This document shows, one piece after another, positions 50,401 through 62,600 of a DNA stretch of 64,000 nt. The position numbers and the translations under genes were made by a program. The notes beneath the pieces are model-generated. The model did not search any database. It had not been told where the DNA came from and worked only from the letters and a program-made list of their open reading frames with translations. Numbering within the stretch: the first letter of the stretch is position 1; each line of letters begins with the position of its first letter. This stretch comes from Brasenia schreberi (lineage: Eukaryota > Streptophyta > Magnoliopsida > Nymphaeales > Cabombaceae), in NCBI GenBank assembly GCA_036023115.1, contig JAYKKT010000086.1:12291501-12355500 (forward strand), read 5' to 3'.

Positions 50401-50713
50401 ACAATAAATATAAAGGAAAAAAAGGAAAAAAACATTAAAAATATACCTAAATCTGAGTTTGGAGGCTTGGACGGACACCGTAGGGCATGATTTTAGAGCT
50501 TTGAACACCAAGGAGGCGAAAACCGACTCTTAGGGAGCTTGAAGAACCCAAAAGGAGAGAGGAAACCCGCGAAAAATCGCGGGTTTCTCTCGAGCCGGGA
50601 CCCTTTATAAGGGTCTCAGGGCGTACGATACGGACGATACGGTGCGATACGCCCGCATCTGCGATATGGGGCCCCGTATCGTATCGTGGTGGCCCACGAT
50701 ACGGACAATACTG
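47410..50713 (-). mobile_element. Inner hAT transposon nested in the outer hAT
   Basis: CAGTGTTGTC (47410) and its imperfect inverted copy ending CAATACTG (50713) are flanked by GTTGTAGC (47402-47409) and GTTGCAGC (50714-50721), an 8-bp duplication with one mismatch. The 3.30-kb element belongs to the same family as the outer copy and inserted into its transposase sequence. It carries a nearly complete BED/DUF659/hAT-dimerisation transposase. Confidence 0.92.
47775..50218 (-). pseudogene. hAT transposase, nearly complete, two in-frame stops
   Basis: Start MAGRGGRDSHSK at 50,218. Exons by splice sites: 50218-48394, 48310-48106 and 48003-47775 (stop). Order: BED-type zinc finger (CLFC, then SRLKHHLAGT), a Ser/Arg-rich linker, a DUF659 part with the acidic motif VADGWTDRRGR, the central catalytic region (LITDNAANYKAAEKELADIY; PCAAHCLDLILEDIG), and the hAT C-terminal dimerisation domain (CPNLRDFAVRVLSQTC; CERNWSVFEHIHTKKHNRL). 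The last exon is acidic. A TAG in the zinc finger (near 50,158) and a TGA near 49,301 each interrupt it, so it is probably inactive. Confidence 0.88.
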
Positions 50714-50721
50714 GTTGCAGC

Positions 50722-52010
50722 TATTCGAAGAAGCTATGCACCTTCTGTATATCTCCTCATCATACATAAAACAAATGCATAGTTGTAAATGAATTTTGTA
50801 ATATCTTGGTTGCTGCCTTTATTTCATTCATCTCACCAATGTCCTCAAGGAGGAGATCTAAACAGTGGGTTGCACATGGTATCCAGTAGAAAATCCTATA
50901 AATATCAGCTAACTCCTTCTCAGCTGCTTTGTAGTTAGCTGCATTATTTGTAATCAACTGGACTACATTCTCTAGCCCAACCTCTTGTATAACCTTATCA
51001 AATTATTGTCGTAGAATATCCGCAGTGTGCCTCTCCTCTGACATATTCAAAGATCTCAAAAACATAAGTCCTTTATAGCAGTAGATAAGAAAGTTTAATA
51101 AGGTCCTTCCTCGCCTATCTGTCCATCAATCTGCCATGATAGTGCAACCTGACTCCTTCCATGACTCTCTCAATGTCGAATAGTATTCTTGTACTTCAAT
51201 GACAGTCTTATCTAAGATCTTTCCTCTCAACTTCTGATAGGAGGGCATCTTGTATCCTGGACCGAAGTTAGCAATTGCATCTATCTATTGCTTGAAAATG
51301 AAAACTGTTTACTGCATTGAATGGAATGCATGCATTATAAAACCATCTGCCCACTACAAGGTCTGCCTGATCATGCAACTGTTCTGAAGTCATAGCAGCA
51401 CGAATTTCAGGATGAGCAGCAGGTGTAATAGGAGGAAAAAATGGATGTATGCTAGAAGATGCTCTTCCTCTACTCCTTCCTGAACTTCCTCTTCTATCAC
51501 CTCCAAAGTCTTCAGCAACCCTTTTTCTCCTTCTAGGTACTCGTGAACTGCTACTACCAATCTCTGTTCTAGCATCTTAAGGCAAACTATCAGTGAATCC
51601 AAATCCAGCAGCATCATCATCTTCTTCAAACATCTTCAAATCATCCTTTTGTTGTCTCCTTTCGTGTATACTCTCAATCATCTGCAGACATTGTCATTTA
51701 ATACCTTCTGGCAAACTTCTAACTCTGCCTATGCATAGAGCAACTTCTTTTCTAGTACCTGCTAGGTGATGTTTCAACCTTAAAAATCCACCACTAACCA
51801 CCCTCTCACAAAATAAACATCTGATCTTACCCCACTATCATGCCGGATCATCAAAACGAGAATGGGAGTCTCTACCACCCCTTCCTGCCATCTCAATTGA
51901 GTACTTTAATTCAATAAAAAACTTGAAAATAAAAACACTTCGTAAATCCCCAATCATCAAATAACACTCAAATAGAGTGCCTCCCACTTCATAAATGCAA
52001 TAAAAATCAT
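50722..52010 (-). pseudogene. Outer hAT transposase, N-terminal part
   Basis: Contains MITNNAANYKAAEKELADIY (50957 on), a linker (51629-51390) and MAGRGGRDSHSRFDDPA near 51,890, the same start as the inner copy. Stops and small deletions break it. Confidence 0.75.
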
Positions 52011-55000
52011 ATCCACACACTTAATAACTTCATATTTTGTCATTCAAAAAAATAAAAATACAAATAAATAAATAAAAAATAAAAAATGAAGAAAAACACT
52101 AAAAATATACCTAAATCCGAGAGAGGCTTGCACGGACACCGTAGAGCACGTTTTTGGAGCCTTGAACACCAAGGAGGCAAAGAACGACTCTTAGGGAGCT
52201 TGGAGAGGTCTGAGAGAGAGAGAGAGAGAAAACCCACAAAAAACATGGGATTCGGTTCGCCTAGGGACCCTTTATAAGGGTCCATGGCCGTATCGCCCAT
52301 ATCGTACGATACGGGCAATACGGTGCGATAACTTGTGTTTTACGTATCGTGGTGGCCCACGATGCGATACGGATAACACTGTATAAATCCTCTTAAATTT
52401 TGGTTTTTGTTTCACTAACGGCCTTTTTCGTTTCTTTCTTTGCTTTCTTATAAACCTCTCAAGTTTCACTAGTCTTTTTGGCATAATGCAATTTGTAACA
52501 TGCCTTCTTTGTCTTGATTTTATCTTGCACTACTTTACTCCACCTCTAAGCTTCTTTTTGTACTAGTACGCCTCCCTTAGATTCGCCTAAGACATCTTTT
52601 GTCACTTCCCTAATATGTATAGCTATATTGTTCTACATATCAGAAAGTGTGTGCCTACATAATTTAAAGCATCTCTTTGAAGAACTTTCTATTTAAATAT
52701 ATTCTTTCTCATATTTGAGGTTTCATCATCTAGTCCAAATAGATCCATGCACTCTATTCTTCTTTGTTCATTTTTTTACCAGTAAATCCATTATTAAAAG
52801 TTGATGTTGAGTAGTTAAGCTTTCTCTTTACAACATGATCTATCTTTTTTCTATAAATAAGATAATCAATTTGTTTTTGTAAAAAGCCACTCTTATAAGT
52901 AATTAAATGTTCTATCTCATTTTTTGAAAATTGTATTGGCTATAAATAAATAAAAAGGCATAACAAATTTTAAAATCTCTCTACCCTCCTCATTTATATC
53001 CTCAAAACTATAGTTTCCATAAATACCTTGATATCCTAATGCATCTTTACAAACATGTTCATTTAAGTCTCCTCCGAAACAAATCTATCTCCCTTTCTAC
53101 AATTCTTTGAATTACCTTATCTAACTCCTCCCCAAAAGCCTTTTTTATACTATTTTCTAATCCAACTTGGGATGCATAAGCACAAACTATATTAAAAGCC
53201 TCTACTCCTAACACTAATTTCACTATCATAATTGGGTCACCATATCGTTGTATGTCTACTACACCGTCTTTTAAATCTTTATTTATTATAATACCAACTC
53301 CATTTTGAATCTTTTCCTTTCCTGAGTATTATAATTTAAAACCTATATTCTCAATCTCCTTTTATTTTTGTCCAACCCACTTTGTCTCTTGTAAATATAG
53401 AATGTGAATCCTTCTTCAAATCATATAATCTACCACCTCCATTAACTTACCGGTTAATATTCTAAATACCAATACAAATCTTATTATCTAAGACTATATT
53501 CTTAACCATGCATTTATCCATGCTGAAAATATGAAGATCCTCGCTATAACTTGTTCACTACTTTCGGACAACAATACAGCGAGACTAACTTCTTTTCAGA
53601 ATTTGTTCTCAAACATGCACAAAGTTCTAGAGGTTTAACAGGATTTTTTAGATGACTTTAAACTCTTTAGTTGATCCGTCTTCAAAAATTGATTGTAATT
53701 TGATAAGTTTCTTCTCTTATCTGACAAGTATGTTGGCACTTGTTTACATCAGGCATTTATTTACCTTGTTAATCCATGGAACTCTTGTAGTTTGTTCTGT
53801 TATTTCTTGCCATCTGCACAGTGTTTTGAAACATAATTTCTTGAATGTTTTGTTTATAATATATTTAATAATTTCGAAACCCCACCCTGTTTACAGGTTC
53901 CAAAGCTCTTGCTGCATCGGCGTTTCCCCAATCTATATGGATAGATGGGAAACTAGAGCTTGTCGGAAACCCATTCCAAAAACTTGAGCGGTACCATTCT
54001 TGGTGCTTTACAATTTTTTGTTTTGATGAGCTGTTTGGACATATAGGTGTTGCAAACCGTTCAGTGTGTGTTTGTATGCAAATTACATGCATGTGTCTCC
54101 ATTCATATGTTCAAGGAACAAAAGCTTAGAAGCAACATAGATTTTCTTTGACAGTGGAGCCAAATTCCTCACTTTGGCAGTCATCAGCTATGACAAACGT
54201 GAACCAAAATACATCCCCTACAATATTTCCTTCATGCAGACATGCAGTTGAAAGATTTAATTTAAAGAATTTTTTCTAACTGGGTTCTATGTATTGCTTC
54301 ATTTGGTAGATTCTTGTGGAGAACAAATGCTACTTTTGCAATCTCTAGGCATTATCGGCGATTTCATGTTTTTGTGGAAGCAGAGGCTAGCAAAGCTGCA
54401 GGAAAGTATGACAATGCCTCCATTCAAATTGAATTTTACAAGAAAGAGGGTCTCAGTCCCTATCCTTCTGCCAAGCTTCCCATAACAAGTGGTACGTTTT
54501 ATATTTCATGATACGTTTAGGTATTTTAAGTACTTTTCTCATGCACTTCTGAAACTGAGTCTTTTGTGTTGATTTCTTGCTCTCAGATGTGCCTGAAGGA
54601 TGTGTGATCAGAAGAGAACACATTCCTCTGACCAGCCTCTTCACTTGTCTGTGGTTCAATGAGGTTGACCGTTTCACTTCCAGAGACCAGTTAAGCTTTT
54701 CAACTGTAAGAGATAAGATCATGTCAAAGGTGAATTGGACCATAAACATGTTTCTGGACTGTGAAAGACGCAATTTCGTAGTCCAGGTAAAATTTTCCCC
54801 AATTATGTTATAGCTTTTCACTGGAACAAGTGACGGATCTTTTATTGATAGTTGCCCTTGTACTTTATGACATGTTGCCTTATTGATATATCATGATTTA
54901 GCATCCAGATTTAGAGTGGTAGTGACTTGAGAGTTGGCTTAGTAAATCAAGAATCACAGTATACAGGTCTAGTAGAATCTAGTTTAGTTGTTTTATGATT

Positions 55001-55059
55001 GCGGCACTTAGTGTTGGATCTTTGTTAGTGGCTAATAGTATATGTGGAGGGAGGTCCCC

Positions 55060-55175
55060 ATATGTATGTATGTGTGTGTGTTCGCTGCATGCACATATGT
55101 TCTGTGTGACACACACACACATGTGGACACACATGCGCATGCCTACATGCATGTTGTGTGTGTGTGTGTGTTGGC
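55060..55175. repeat. Interspersed (GT)n/(CA)n microsatellites
   Basis: ATGTATGTGTGTGTG, CACACACACACA and TGTGTGTGTGTG tracts follow one another within the last intron of the DUF616 pseudogene. Confidence 0.85.
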
Positions 55176-56056
55176 CTTAACGGGCCGCCTCTTGTTCAGA
55201 GAGGTTTCCCATTTTATGGAGCACTATGTTAATAAGTTTCAGATCCGTAGTTGGTATGATGAAAAATTTGTCATAAGCCGTTGGCTGGCGACTAATGTTG
55301 ATTCCTCAGTAAAAGCTGTGTAGCTCATCAGGAGTCCGGACTTTGTGCTTTAAACACCTTCATACGATCTATAGGCATCTTCAAAGTTTGATCTGGTCTA
55401 TAATCTGTTTGCTGAGTCCAGTTGAATTTTGTTTTTTTTTGTCATTTTGCTGAATGGCTGCTCGGCCTGCTGCTTTACTAGAACTGCATTTCACAGGATG
55501 TAAGCATTTCCTGCATTTGAATTGTAACATCCTATTTTTTTCAAAGTCGTATGCAATTGATTAGTGGTGCCAATCTCACAGTCAGTTACCTTCCTTTGCC
55601 GTGTAGCTCATTTGCATATATCATAACAAGTTAACCACTCGTATTGCAGGCTTACCATAGAGATGTGTTGGAGCAGAAGAAGAATGAAATGAGAGCTGCA
55701 GCTGCAAAATCGTTGCCAGTCAATCTACCAAAACCTCCTCTGCCACAACTTCTCAACGACAAGGCCGTTATCAGAAACCCAGTTCGAAAAGGTGCCAGCA
55801 AAGCACCCGAGAGAGAGGAAATCAGGCTCACGACGTCGAGGATCTAGACCTTCTGGCCCTAAGGAATCTGATTTTTCTTGAATTATTATTTCCGAATCTA
55901 ATTCTTTCATCCATTTTGAAATCATTCATTGTTCGAGACAAGAACCTGAGGGGGTGAGTGAACCGGCCCGTGAATTTTGAAGATCAGAACAGCGCTTCCC
56001 CATCGGAAAAATGTGACACGTTCTTTTTCATGTAGCTGTAAATATATTTTTGAAAC

Positions 56057-56062
56057 AATAAA
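56057..56062 (+). terminator. Polyadenylation signal AATAAA of the DUF616 pseudogene
   Basis: AATAAA lies about 210 bases after the stop codon at 55,847, a normal 3'-UTR distance for plants. Confidence 0.5.
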
Positions 56063-56317
56063 AAGCAAAAGGACGTTGCATTGCTTTCCTCCCAGTCGGT
56101 GTCTATAGTTTCCAGTGGTTTATTTTTGCTTCTTTTAATACCGACAAATATGTATATTTATGAACCTTAAAACATTCTTGGGTCTGAGTATGTACATGGA
56201 ATTCATTGTTTAAGCTTGTTTGGATGTCATTGTGCGAACGCAATAAAGACTTTCGAAGCAAAATGTTACGGCTGTGCATGAAAACCGCGACCAAGCCTTA
56301 TCCAACACCAACCGGAG

Positions 56318-56635
56318 TCAGCTAAGTCGATATTTTGCGCACTGTCCTGACCTGATTGCTGGAAGCCTAATTTCATCCAGTGGTCGGCTTGCTGCATTAA
56401 AGATATGATACACCATATCCACTATAGTACGAAACCACATAACGCCATATTTATCCTTCCAGTCAATGGCTGTACTTCCACCAACAATGGGAAGATTGAT
56501 CATCGCTGTGTACGAGGTTGCCGTCCCTAAGAATGGGTTACCAAACTGTTTGCACGTAGGGACTTGCTCTCGATGGGCAAACACCTCAGATGAACATGCA
56601 ATGCATGCTGCTTTGGGTCGTTCAGGTGCTGGCGT
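56318..56635 (-). pseudogene. Unidentified coding-like fragment
   Basis: The minus strand is open from about 56,620 to a stop at 56,318 and reads like real protein: PTCKQFGNPFLGTATSY, INLPIVGGSTAIDWKDKYGV, MWFRTIVDMVYHIFN, RPLDEIRLPAIRSG. The composition and ordered hydrophobic spacing differ from chance ORFs nearby. The family was not recognised. No start, splice partner or other exon was found, so it is probably the 3' exon of a gene fragment. Confidence 0.35.
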
Positions 56636-56639
56636 GTGA

Positions 56640-59600
56640 GGGGCTATAATCTCTGCCGTTTAGAGCATTGGATTTGATGAGCCATGGGTCCCTGAAAATC
56701 CCCCTCACACAAGCACCTTGAGGGGGTTCAGTGGGGCTCGATGATTTTTCCTCACGTAAGATATGTTCTTGCTTCTCGTTATTTTCCAGTTTTAAGGGTC
56801 ATTTCTCCATGAAGTGACCCCTTGAGTCATCCCCGTATCCCGTTGCTCCATCTTTCTTCGAAGAGGCTTCTCGCACTCCAATCATTTTCTGTTTGGGGGT
56901 TGTCTCATGTTAAGGCAGTTTTGAGGTATTCTTCTCTTCACAAGGGACCCTTTGTATTTCACCCTATTTGTGTTGGGGGATCATTCTTGCATTTGGTTGG
57001 CTTGTCTTCTTAGAAGACTTGACTGACTTATCTTCTCCCACATCCATTTATGCATGCCTGTTTGCTTCTCAATGACCCAATCTAGCAGGAAAGCACTTTG
57101 GGTTACGGAATCATGCTTATCTATTTCTTTGTTTTACACTTTGACCCCCTACAACTTGCATCGGAAACTTTTGACGATATGAGTTGTACTTTATCACTTC
57201 TCAACCAAAGATTTGGTGGGGTTCCAAAAGGTTTTGATATGGAGATTTACTTAACGTTGATACATCCAACGGCTACCTTTATAAAAAGGGGTTGGATTCT
57301 CAAATTCATTCTTGATCCCACGAGGTGCGGCCCTTGAGTACATCCAAGAGTCATCTTGATAGGCCACCAACATAGCTTAGCTATCATGCCTCTTGAGATG
57401 CACCTTTTTAATTTTCAAAATCCCTTTTACAATGTCACTATCTTCAAATAATGAAAATTTTATCATACTAGATCTTATGCTTTTAATAAAAGTATCTTAA
57501 GGATTTACATTTATCTAGTGAGATGGGTTTTACTCATCTTAATTCAAATGATAGACAAGGTTTTAACCAACCAATCCATTTGAACGAGTATGTATAATTT
57601 GCATATAGGATCAAGGTACTAGTTAATGTTATAATTTAACTTGACACATTATAAGAGGCCTTGTGTCTTAATATCCATTTCGCAAGTGCTTGAAGAGTCT
57701 AAGCTTACGACTACATGAAGCAACTTACTTCACACTCACATAGGTAGACTTTATCAAAAGTGCTTCCCACATGAGAACTCCAATAGATATCTACTATAGG
57801 TGCAATAAGAGTAAAGCTCCATATCATGTACCTTATACCATATTATGTTAAATTTATAGGTACTTACAATCACACTACCAGTGCCTTTTATCTTGAAGAA
57901 CTCAAGACTTGAAACTTGTTGAAGTATAAATCGAGTTTCAACCATTTATGATTTCATTAGTGGACTTAAATCATATTCCAAAATCCTTGTCACACCTTTT
58001 GTCAAAACTATGCCAGATATTGGAGATTACTTGATTATACATTAAATATTCTATATAAAATGTTTAGGCTTTCAAGTGCTCATCGATATTGGTACCCATG
58101 TCGAAATTGAAGAATTGATTCCTTACGTTACTTTGCTTCTTTAAATATGCAATTCAGATTGAATTCATGGTGATTATTGTAATGCTTACTAGTTCAGTTT
58201 AGTTTTCAAGAAACTACACTCCGCTATAAACCAAGACCCAACCTCTTTTACAAGTATGATCTTTTGAGTAACTTCTTCTACTTTTCAAGAAACTACACCC
58301 TGCTATAAACAAAGACTCAACCTCTTTTACAAGCATGATCTTTTAAGTAGCTTACTCAATTGTCTCATTCATATCCTTCTAAGATCATAGAATTATCACT
58401 ATATTTTAAAACTATAATTAATTGTTCATCTTGAGCACTTGCACTCTTTGAACATCATGCCAACCTTCATTACTTGGATTTGCTTGGATATATTGATTTA
58501 ATTTATTAGCATCATTTGCAAAGTTTGGTCATAAATGTACTAGTACACATCAAGCATCAATTATTTAAGCATATGTGGAGCTAAGCACCTCTATATTAGG
58601 CTCTGGCGACCTAAAAAGAACAAGCAAGATAACGCACCAATCATTTTGCTTTATATAACAACATTTGCTTATCCTATCAGGTCATAATCTCTATATGAGA
58701 AATTTAAATACAATATACCTCAAGTACCAAATACATCATGACAATGAATTTAATCAACAAAACTATTAAATTTACTATGCAAGTATTTATTATACATCAT
58801 TAGCAAGAAATACTAAATATCATATCATTGCTTAGTGCTTGATTTAAAGCATACATAGACATGATTATTCTAAGACTTTTTGTCTTGTCAAAGGGTTACA
58901 TATCCTTTGAATAATGCCATATATACCTCTTTTGTCTAAATCACCATTAATGTCCTTCTAACATTTATTTAGTAAATGATAAGATTATATAAAGATGCAA
59001 ATACCTATAGTACTATAGTTGTAGCTATTATATCTACGTGTGCACATGTGTCAAAACAATCATGTCATTTTTCATGAACATGGTCCTTAGCAACAAACTT
59101 TGCCTTAAAATTGTAGAATGACATCTATAATATCAAAATGATATGACTTACTATTAAGTCATACGTTCCTTTAATTAAAAATATGAAATTATTTAGGTTC
59201 AAAGGTTTTAGCATTTTTATGGCCACAACTTCTTTTAGCTTATGAACTCTGGCATGTCAATACAAGTTCTAACTAGTGCCTGGTTATGCTCTTTATAATG
59301 AACATTTCTTCTCGGTGATAGAATCAAGATAAATCATCTTATGGTAAAATTATGAGTAATTTTATTCAACTATTATAAATCTACATGGTGGTATAACCCA
59401 AAAAGATACATCCAATTCCATTATACCCATATTAATAATTTTAAAGCTAGATTTTTATTTCTCTATAGTTCATATATTTGGGGCTATTATATTCCTTTTG
59501 TTAGAAAAACAAGTAATAATATTACATTATCCCAAAAACTATGTATTATACCAAAATAACATATTTAACATTTTCTAACACTTTTTTCTTTCTTTCAATG

Positions 59601-59640
59601 TCATTAGAGTTTAAGGAGCCGTGATTCATTGATATTCAAA
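56640..59640. other. AT-rich intergenic DNA, no gene recognised
   Basis: No recognisable protein. A 79-bp tandem duplication lies at 58203-58360. The rest is AT-rich and may be an old retrotransposon. Confidence 0.45.
58203..58360. repeat. 79-bp imperfect tandem duplication
   Basis: TTTTCAAGAAACTACAC...AACCTCTTTTACAAG...ATGATCTTTT recurs with a period of 79 bases and several substitutions. Confidence 0.85.
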
Positions 59641-59644
59641 TTAA

Positions 59645-62600
59645 AAGAGTATATAAACCATAATCTCTATCGATATATTCAAAAGAATGAAGTTAAAAGG
59701 TACATAAATTTATAAAAGTGGATAAATACATAGGGTCATACAATATTATAGAAATCCTAGGAGACACGGGTATCACTTGACTTATAAGATTAAGATTATT
59801 TAATAAAATATAGAGAAATCGAAAGATGCTTAAAGAATAGAGGAAGAGTATAATTATATACATATATAATAACAAGGGAGACATTTATAATTATAAAAAT
59901 TATCAAGGTATCGAGTTGATGAGTCAAAAAGAATTATTGAATATAGGTTGAGTCAAGTATCAGGTACAATAGAGAATCAATTTAGATTCATGTCAAGGAG
60001 ATCTGTTATTGATGTTATTCACCTATCGAGACACCTTATGCAATATTCTAGAGCAAAACAGAAGAACCTTCACATAGTATTTATGGATCTAAAAATGCTT
60101 ATAATAGGGTGCTATGATATATTCTTTGGAGAACCATAGAAAAGAGATATTATATTGACATACATTAATCTTATAAGAGACATGTATGATGGTTAAAAGA
60201 ACATATGTGAATACCCCATGAAGAAATGATAAATTTTCTGAAGTCAGTATTGGATTACATCTAGGATCAACTTTATGTCTATATTTATTTGTAATGGTCA
60301 TTGATGAGTTAACAAAATATATTGAAGATAAAATACCTTGATGTATGTTGTTTACAAATGATATTATATTAGTAGATGTATATAAGGAAAAAGTTAATAG
60401 AAAATTGAAAATATAGAGAAAAGCATTAGAAAGTAAAGGCTTTCAACTTAAAACAAAGACATAATATATGAAATGCAAGTTTGATCATTTGGTTACTTCA
60501 AATGATATAGAAATTAAGATTGACACACATTACATCTTATAAGCAAAGCTTTAAGTGCCTAAGATCAATTCTTTAAAGTGATGGCAAAATTGATTGAGAT
60601 GTGTAAACACCCTAAATAAATTTTTTCTGAAAATACTCCAAAATTCAAAAGCTGATTTGTTTTAAATCTTTTTAGCTTTAAAATGAAAATTTTAAAGTCT
60701 TTAATATAAAGATTTTAAAAGGTTTCAAAATAAAGTTAAAAGTATAAAGCTCAGAGGATTGGAGTAAAGTAGGTGGACAGATGGGGCCCATTTCGAGGCA
60801 GAGACGATTTCGCAAAGGATAAGCCGGAAATCAAGAGTGGAGATCAAGTCAAAAATAATATCCTCACTCAAGATCAAATCAAAAGTGGATGACCTCATCA
60901 TACCCAACCGATTAAACCTAGTACTAGACATGAGTAGCTTGAATTAAACATCAAGCCTTGTTTGAACTGAATGTCTTTAATTCAGCCAATATTTTATTTT
61001 TTAGCCTTGTTCATCCTATGTCCTTGGGCCAAAATTTATTAAATCACCTTCTTACCTAGCCATTGACCAAGTGAAGGAATCAACAAAGGCAAGCAAGGAC
61101 CGGCCGATTTGAAGTAAGGGTTCAAGGCACCTAGCCAGTCATGTCTAGGTGCACCCAATCAAGTTCACAACCAACCCACATGAGGCTAGTTCATGACTGA
61201 CCAAAAGGGGACCACTTCACTCTCTCTTCCACGTGAAGACCATGAGGAATTTGATCAAGTTGGATCTTGGGCCGCCCACCCCATGGAAAGGTCTAGAAAG
61301 ACCCCCCTTAGCCTATAAATAGAGGCCAAGGGGGGGGGGGCATGAAGATGATCTTCATCATCTTGAGAGTTGTTGCACTTTGGGCTGTTGGAGTGAGAGA
61401 ATAGGCTGCTAGGGAGAGACTTAGAGAGGGAAGAGGGTGTTAGTATCAAGGCTCTTGGGTTTGAGTGAAAGAATTGACTGAAAAGTGAGGAAAAAGAGGG
61501 CCAAGGAGTATCTCTTTTGAAGGTCATCTCCAAGATAATTCGGGTAAGTGTTGGTTCTAACTTGATTAAATCCTCATCTCTTCTTTTTATTCAATTGAAA
61601 AGGGGTTGTATTAATGCAGCTTTGTCTCCCCCCATGATGTAATAGAAGTAGATGTGCTGAAATTTTCCTTTCTTTTGCTTATACACTGTATGTGTTTGAG
61701 TTCTTTATTCTACCCCAATTTATGATATAAACACTCTATATCTTCTTATCCCCTTTATGCTTAAGCTATTAGATACATTTCAATTCATTTCCCTTCATTA
61801 TTTAATTTTGGGATGTTGTGTTATTGTACTTTGTTTCATGTGAGTTTTGCATCACGTATGTTCTAAAACCTGAAAACTTATTTACAACATCCTTATATAT
61901 GTTGATTGTCTGATTTTTCATTTCCAAACCACTGCTCTAAACCCTTCGAAATTTTGCACACTATATCTATACACAGGCCCACTCCTAATAAAATTTTCAA
62001 GAATTTTAGGGTCGTGCTACCACATAATTAAAACAGTGCAAGATTAGGAGAAATTTTGTAAACTGTCTGTCCATTCGGTTTTCCTACAATAGAGCTTGGG
62101 TATTCATCCTATAACTCTGTCAATAGGCGTCCAAAATCAGTGATCCTTGGTTCATTCAAAAGTTGTCTATAGCTTTCCAACAAGACCAAATTCACTAAAT
62201 TTGGAACTCTGAGCATCGAGATAGAAGCTCATCTTTGAGCCTTTATATTTCTGTGACAGAACAGTTTCGGGTGTCTGAGCAGAAGCGTTTCATTTAATTA
62301 ATTCTACAACATCCTAACCTGAATGCAAATCTAAAAAGTGTCCTAGACTCTCCACATCTCAAGCTTAGTCCTGTAAAATTTTAGTGATTTGTGGAGGTAT
62401 TTAAGGTACTTAAAATAATTCTGGAAACAAGTCTTGAAAATATAGTTTTATGTTTTTCAGAACTTACATTTTCAAACTTGAAAACGAAGTGCACTAGTTT
62501 ATCATTTTTCAACATCTTGTTTTCACGTGAATTTGGAATATCACCTATCTATTTAGAATCCCTAAGCGCTTAGGCTGACCCTTGAGCATCGGTTGAAGAA

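Larger units (their letters stand above)
45884..52381 (-). mobile_element. Outer hAT transposon (contains a second hAT)
   Basis: The element is flanked by perfect 8-bp duplications TATAAATC (45876-45883 and 52382-52389), the size made by hAT transposases. Terminal inverted repeats: TAGTGTTGTC at the left and CAGTGTTATCC (reverse complement) at the right, followed on both sides by clusters of CGTATCG/CGATACG. Without the inner copy its length is about 3.19 kb. Transposase remnants on the minus strand (46527-47301, 50760-50957, 51390-52000) carry several stops. Confidence 0.92.
44253..53606 (-). mobile_element. RTE-like LINE copy E, split by a hAT insertion
   Basis: The LINE occupies 44253-45883 (C-terminus, RT with AYDIVLVDEYKENVN near 44,960) and resumes at 52390-53606 (linker and endonuclease remnants); the 8 bases TATAAATC at the break are duplicated by the hAT. 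Its tail ACAACAACTA near 44,258 lacks about 14 bases before the conserved GATGGGG block. It is strongly decayed, with stops in every domain. It lies in the DUF616 intron between exons 42311-42510 and 53897-53990, antisense to that gene. Target duplication was not found. Confidence 0.8.
36798..55847 (+). pseudogene. DUF616 hexosyltransferase (MUCI70-like) pseudogene, eight exon remnants
   Basis: DUF616 proteins are Golgi-type membrane glycosyltransferase-like proteins; Arabidopsis MUCI70 acts in seed mucilage pectin synthesis. Exon remnants: 36798-36924 continued at 41540-41706, 41788-42004, 42119-42227, 42311-42510, 53897-53990, 54310-54491, 54587-54786, 55650-55847 (stop). Family blocks seen: CYLPVEQAMALMP, CFFMFVDEETMPF, LWRVVLVTNLPY, IWIDGKLELV, ATFAISRHYRRF, AGKYDNASIQIEFYK, LFTCLWFNEVDRFTSRDQ, NMFLDCERRNFVVQ. 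Lesions: a copia element inside the first listed exon; AT instead of GT at donor 41707-41708; a 1-base deletion giving TAG at 42204-42206; a 10-base deletion in 53897-53990. The cytosolic N-terminus and membrane anchor exon were not found upstream. The later exons are otherwise clean, so loss is fairly recent, or a functional copy exists elsewhere. Confidence 0.85.

Noticed and set aside
55060..55323. A 93-aa ORF spanning the GT/CA microsatellite
   Set aside because: It is low-complexity intron sequence between DUF616 exons 54587-54786 and 55650-55847.
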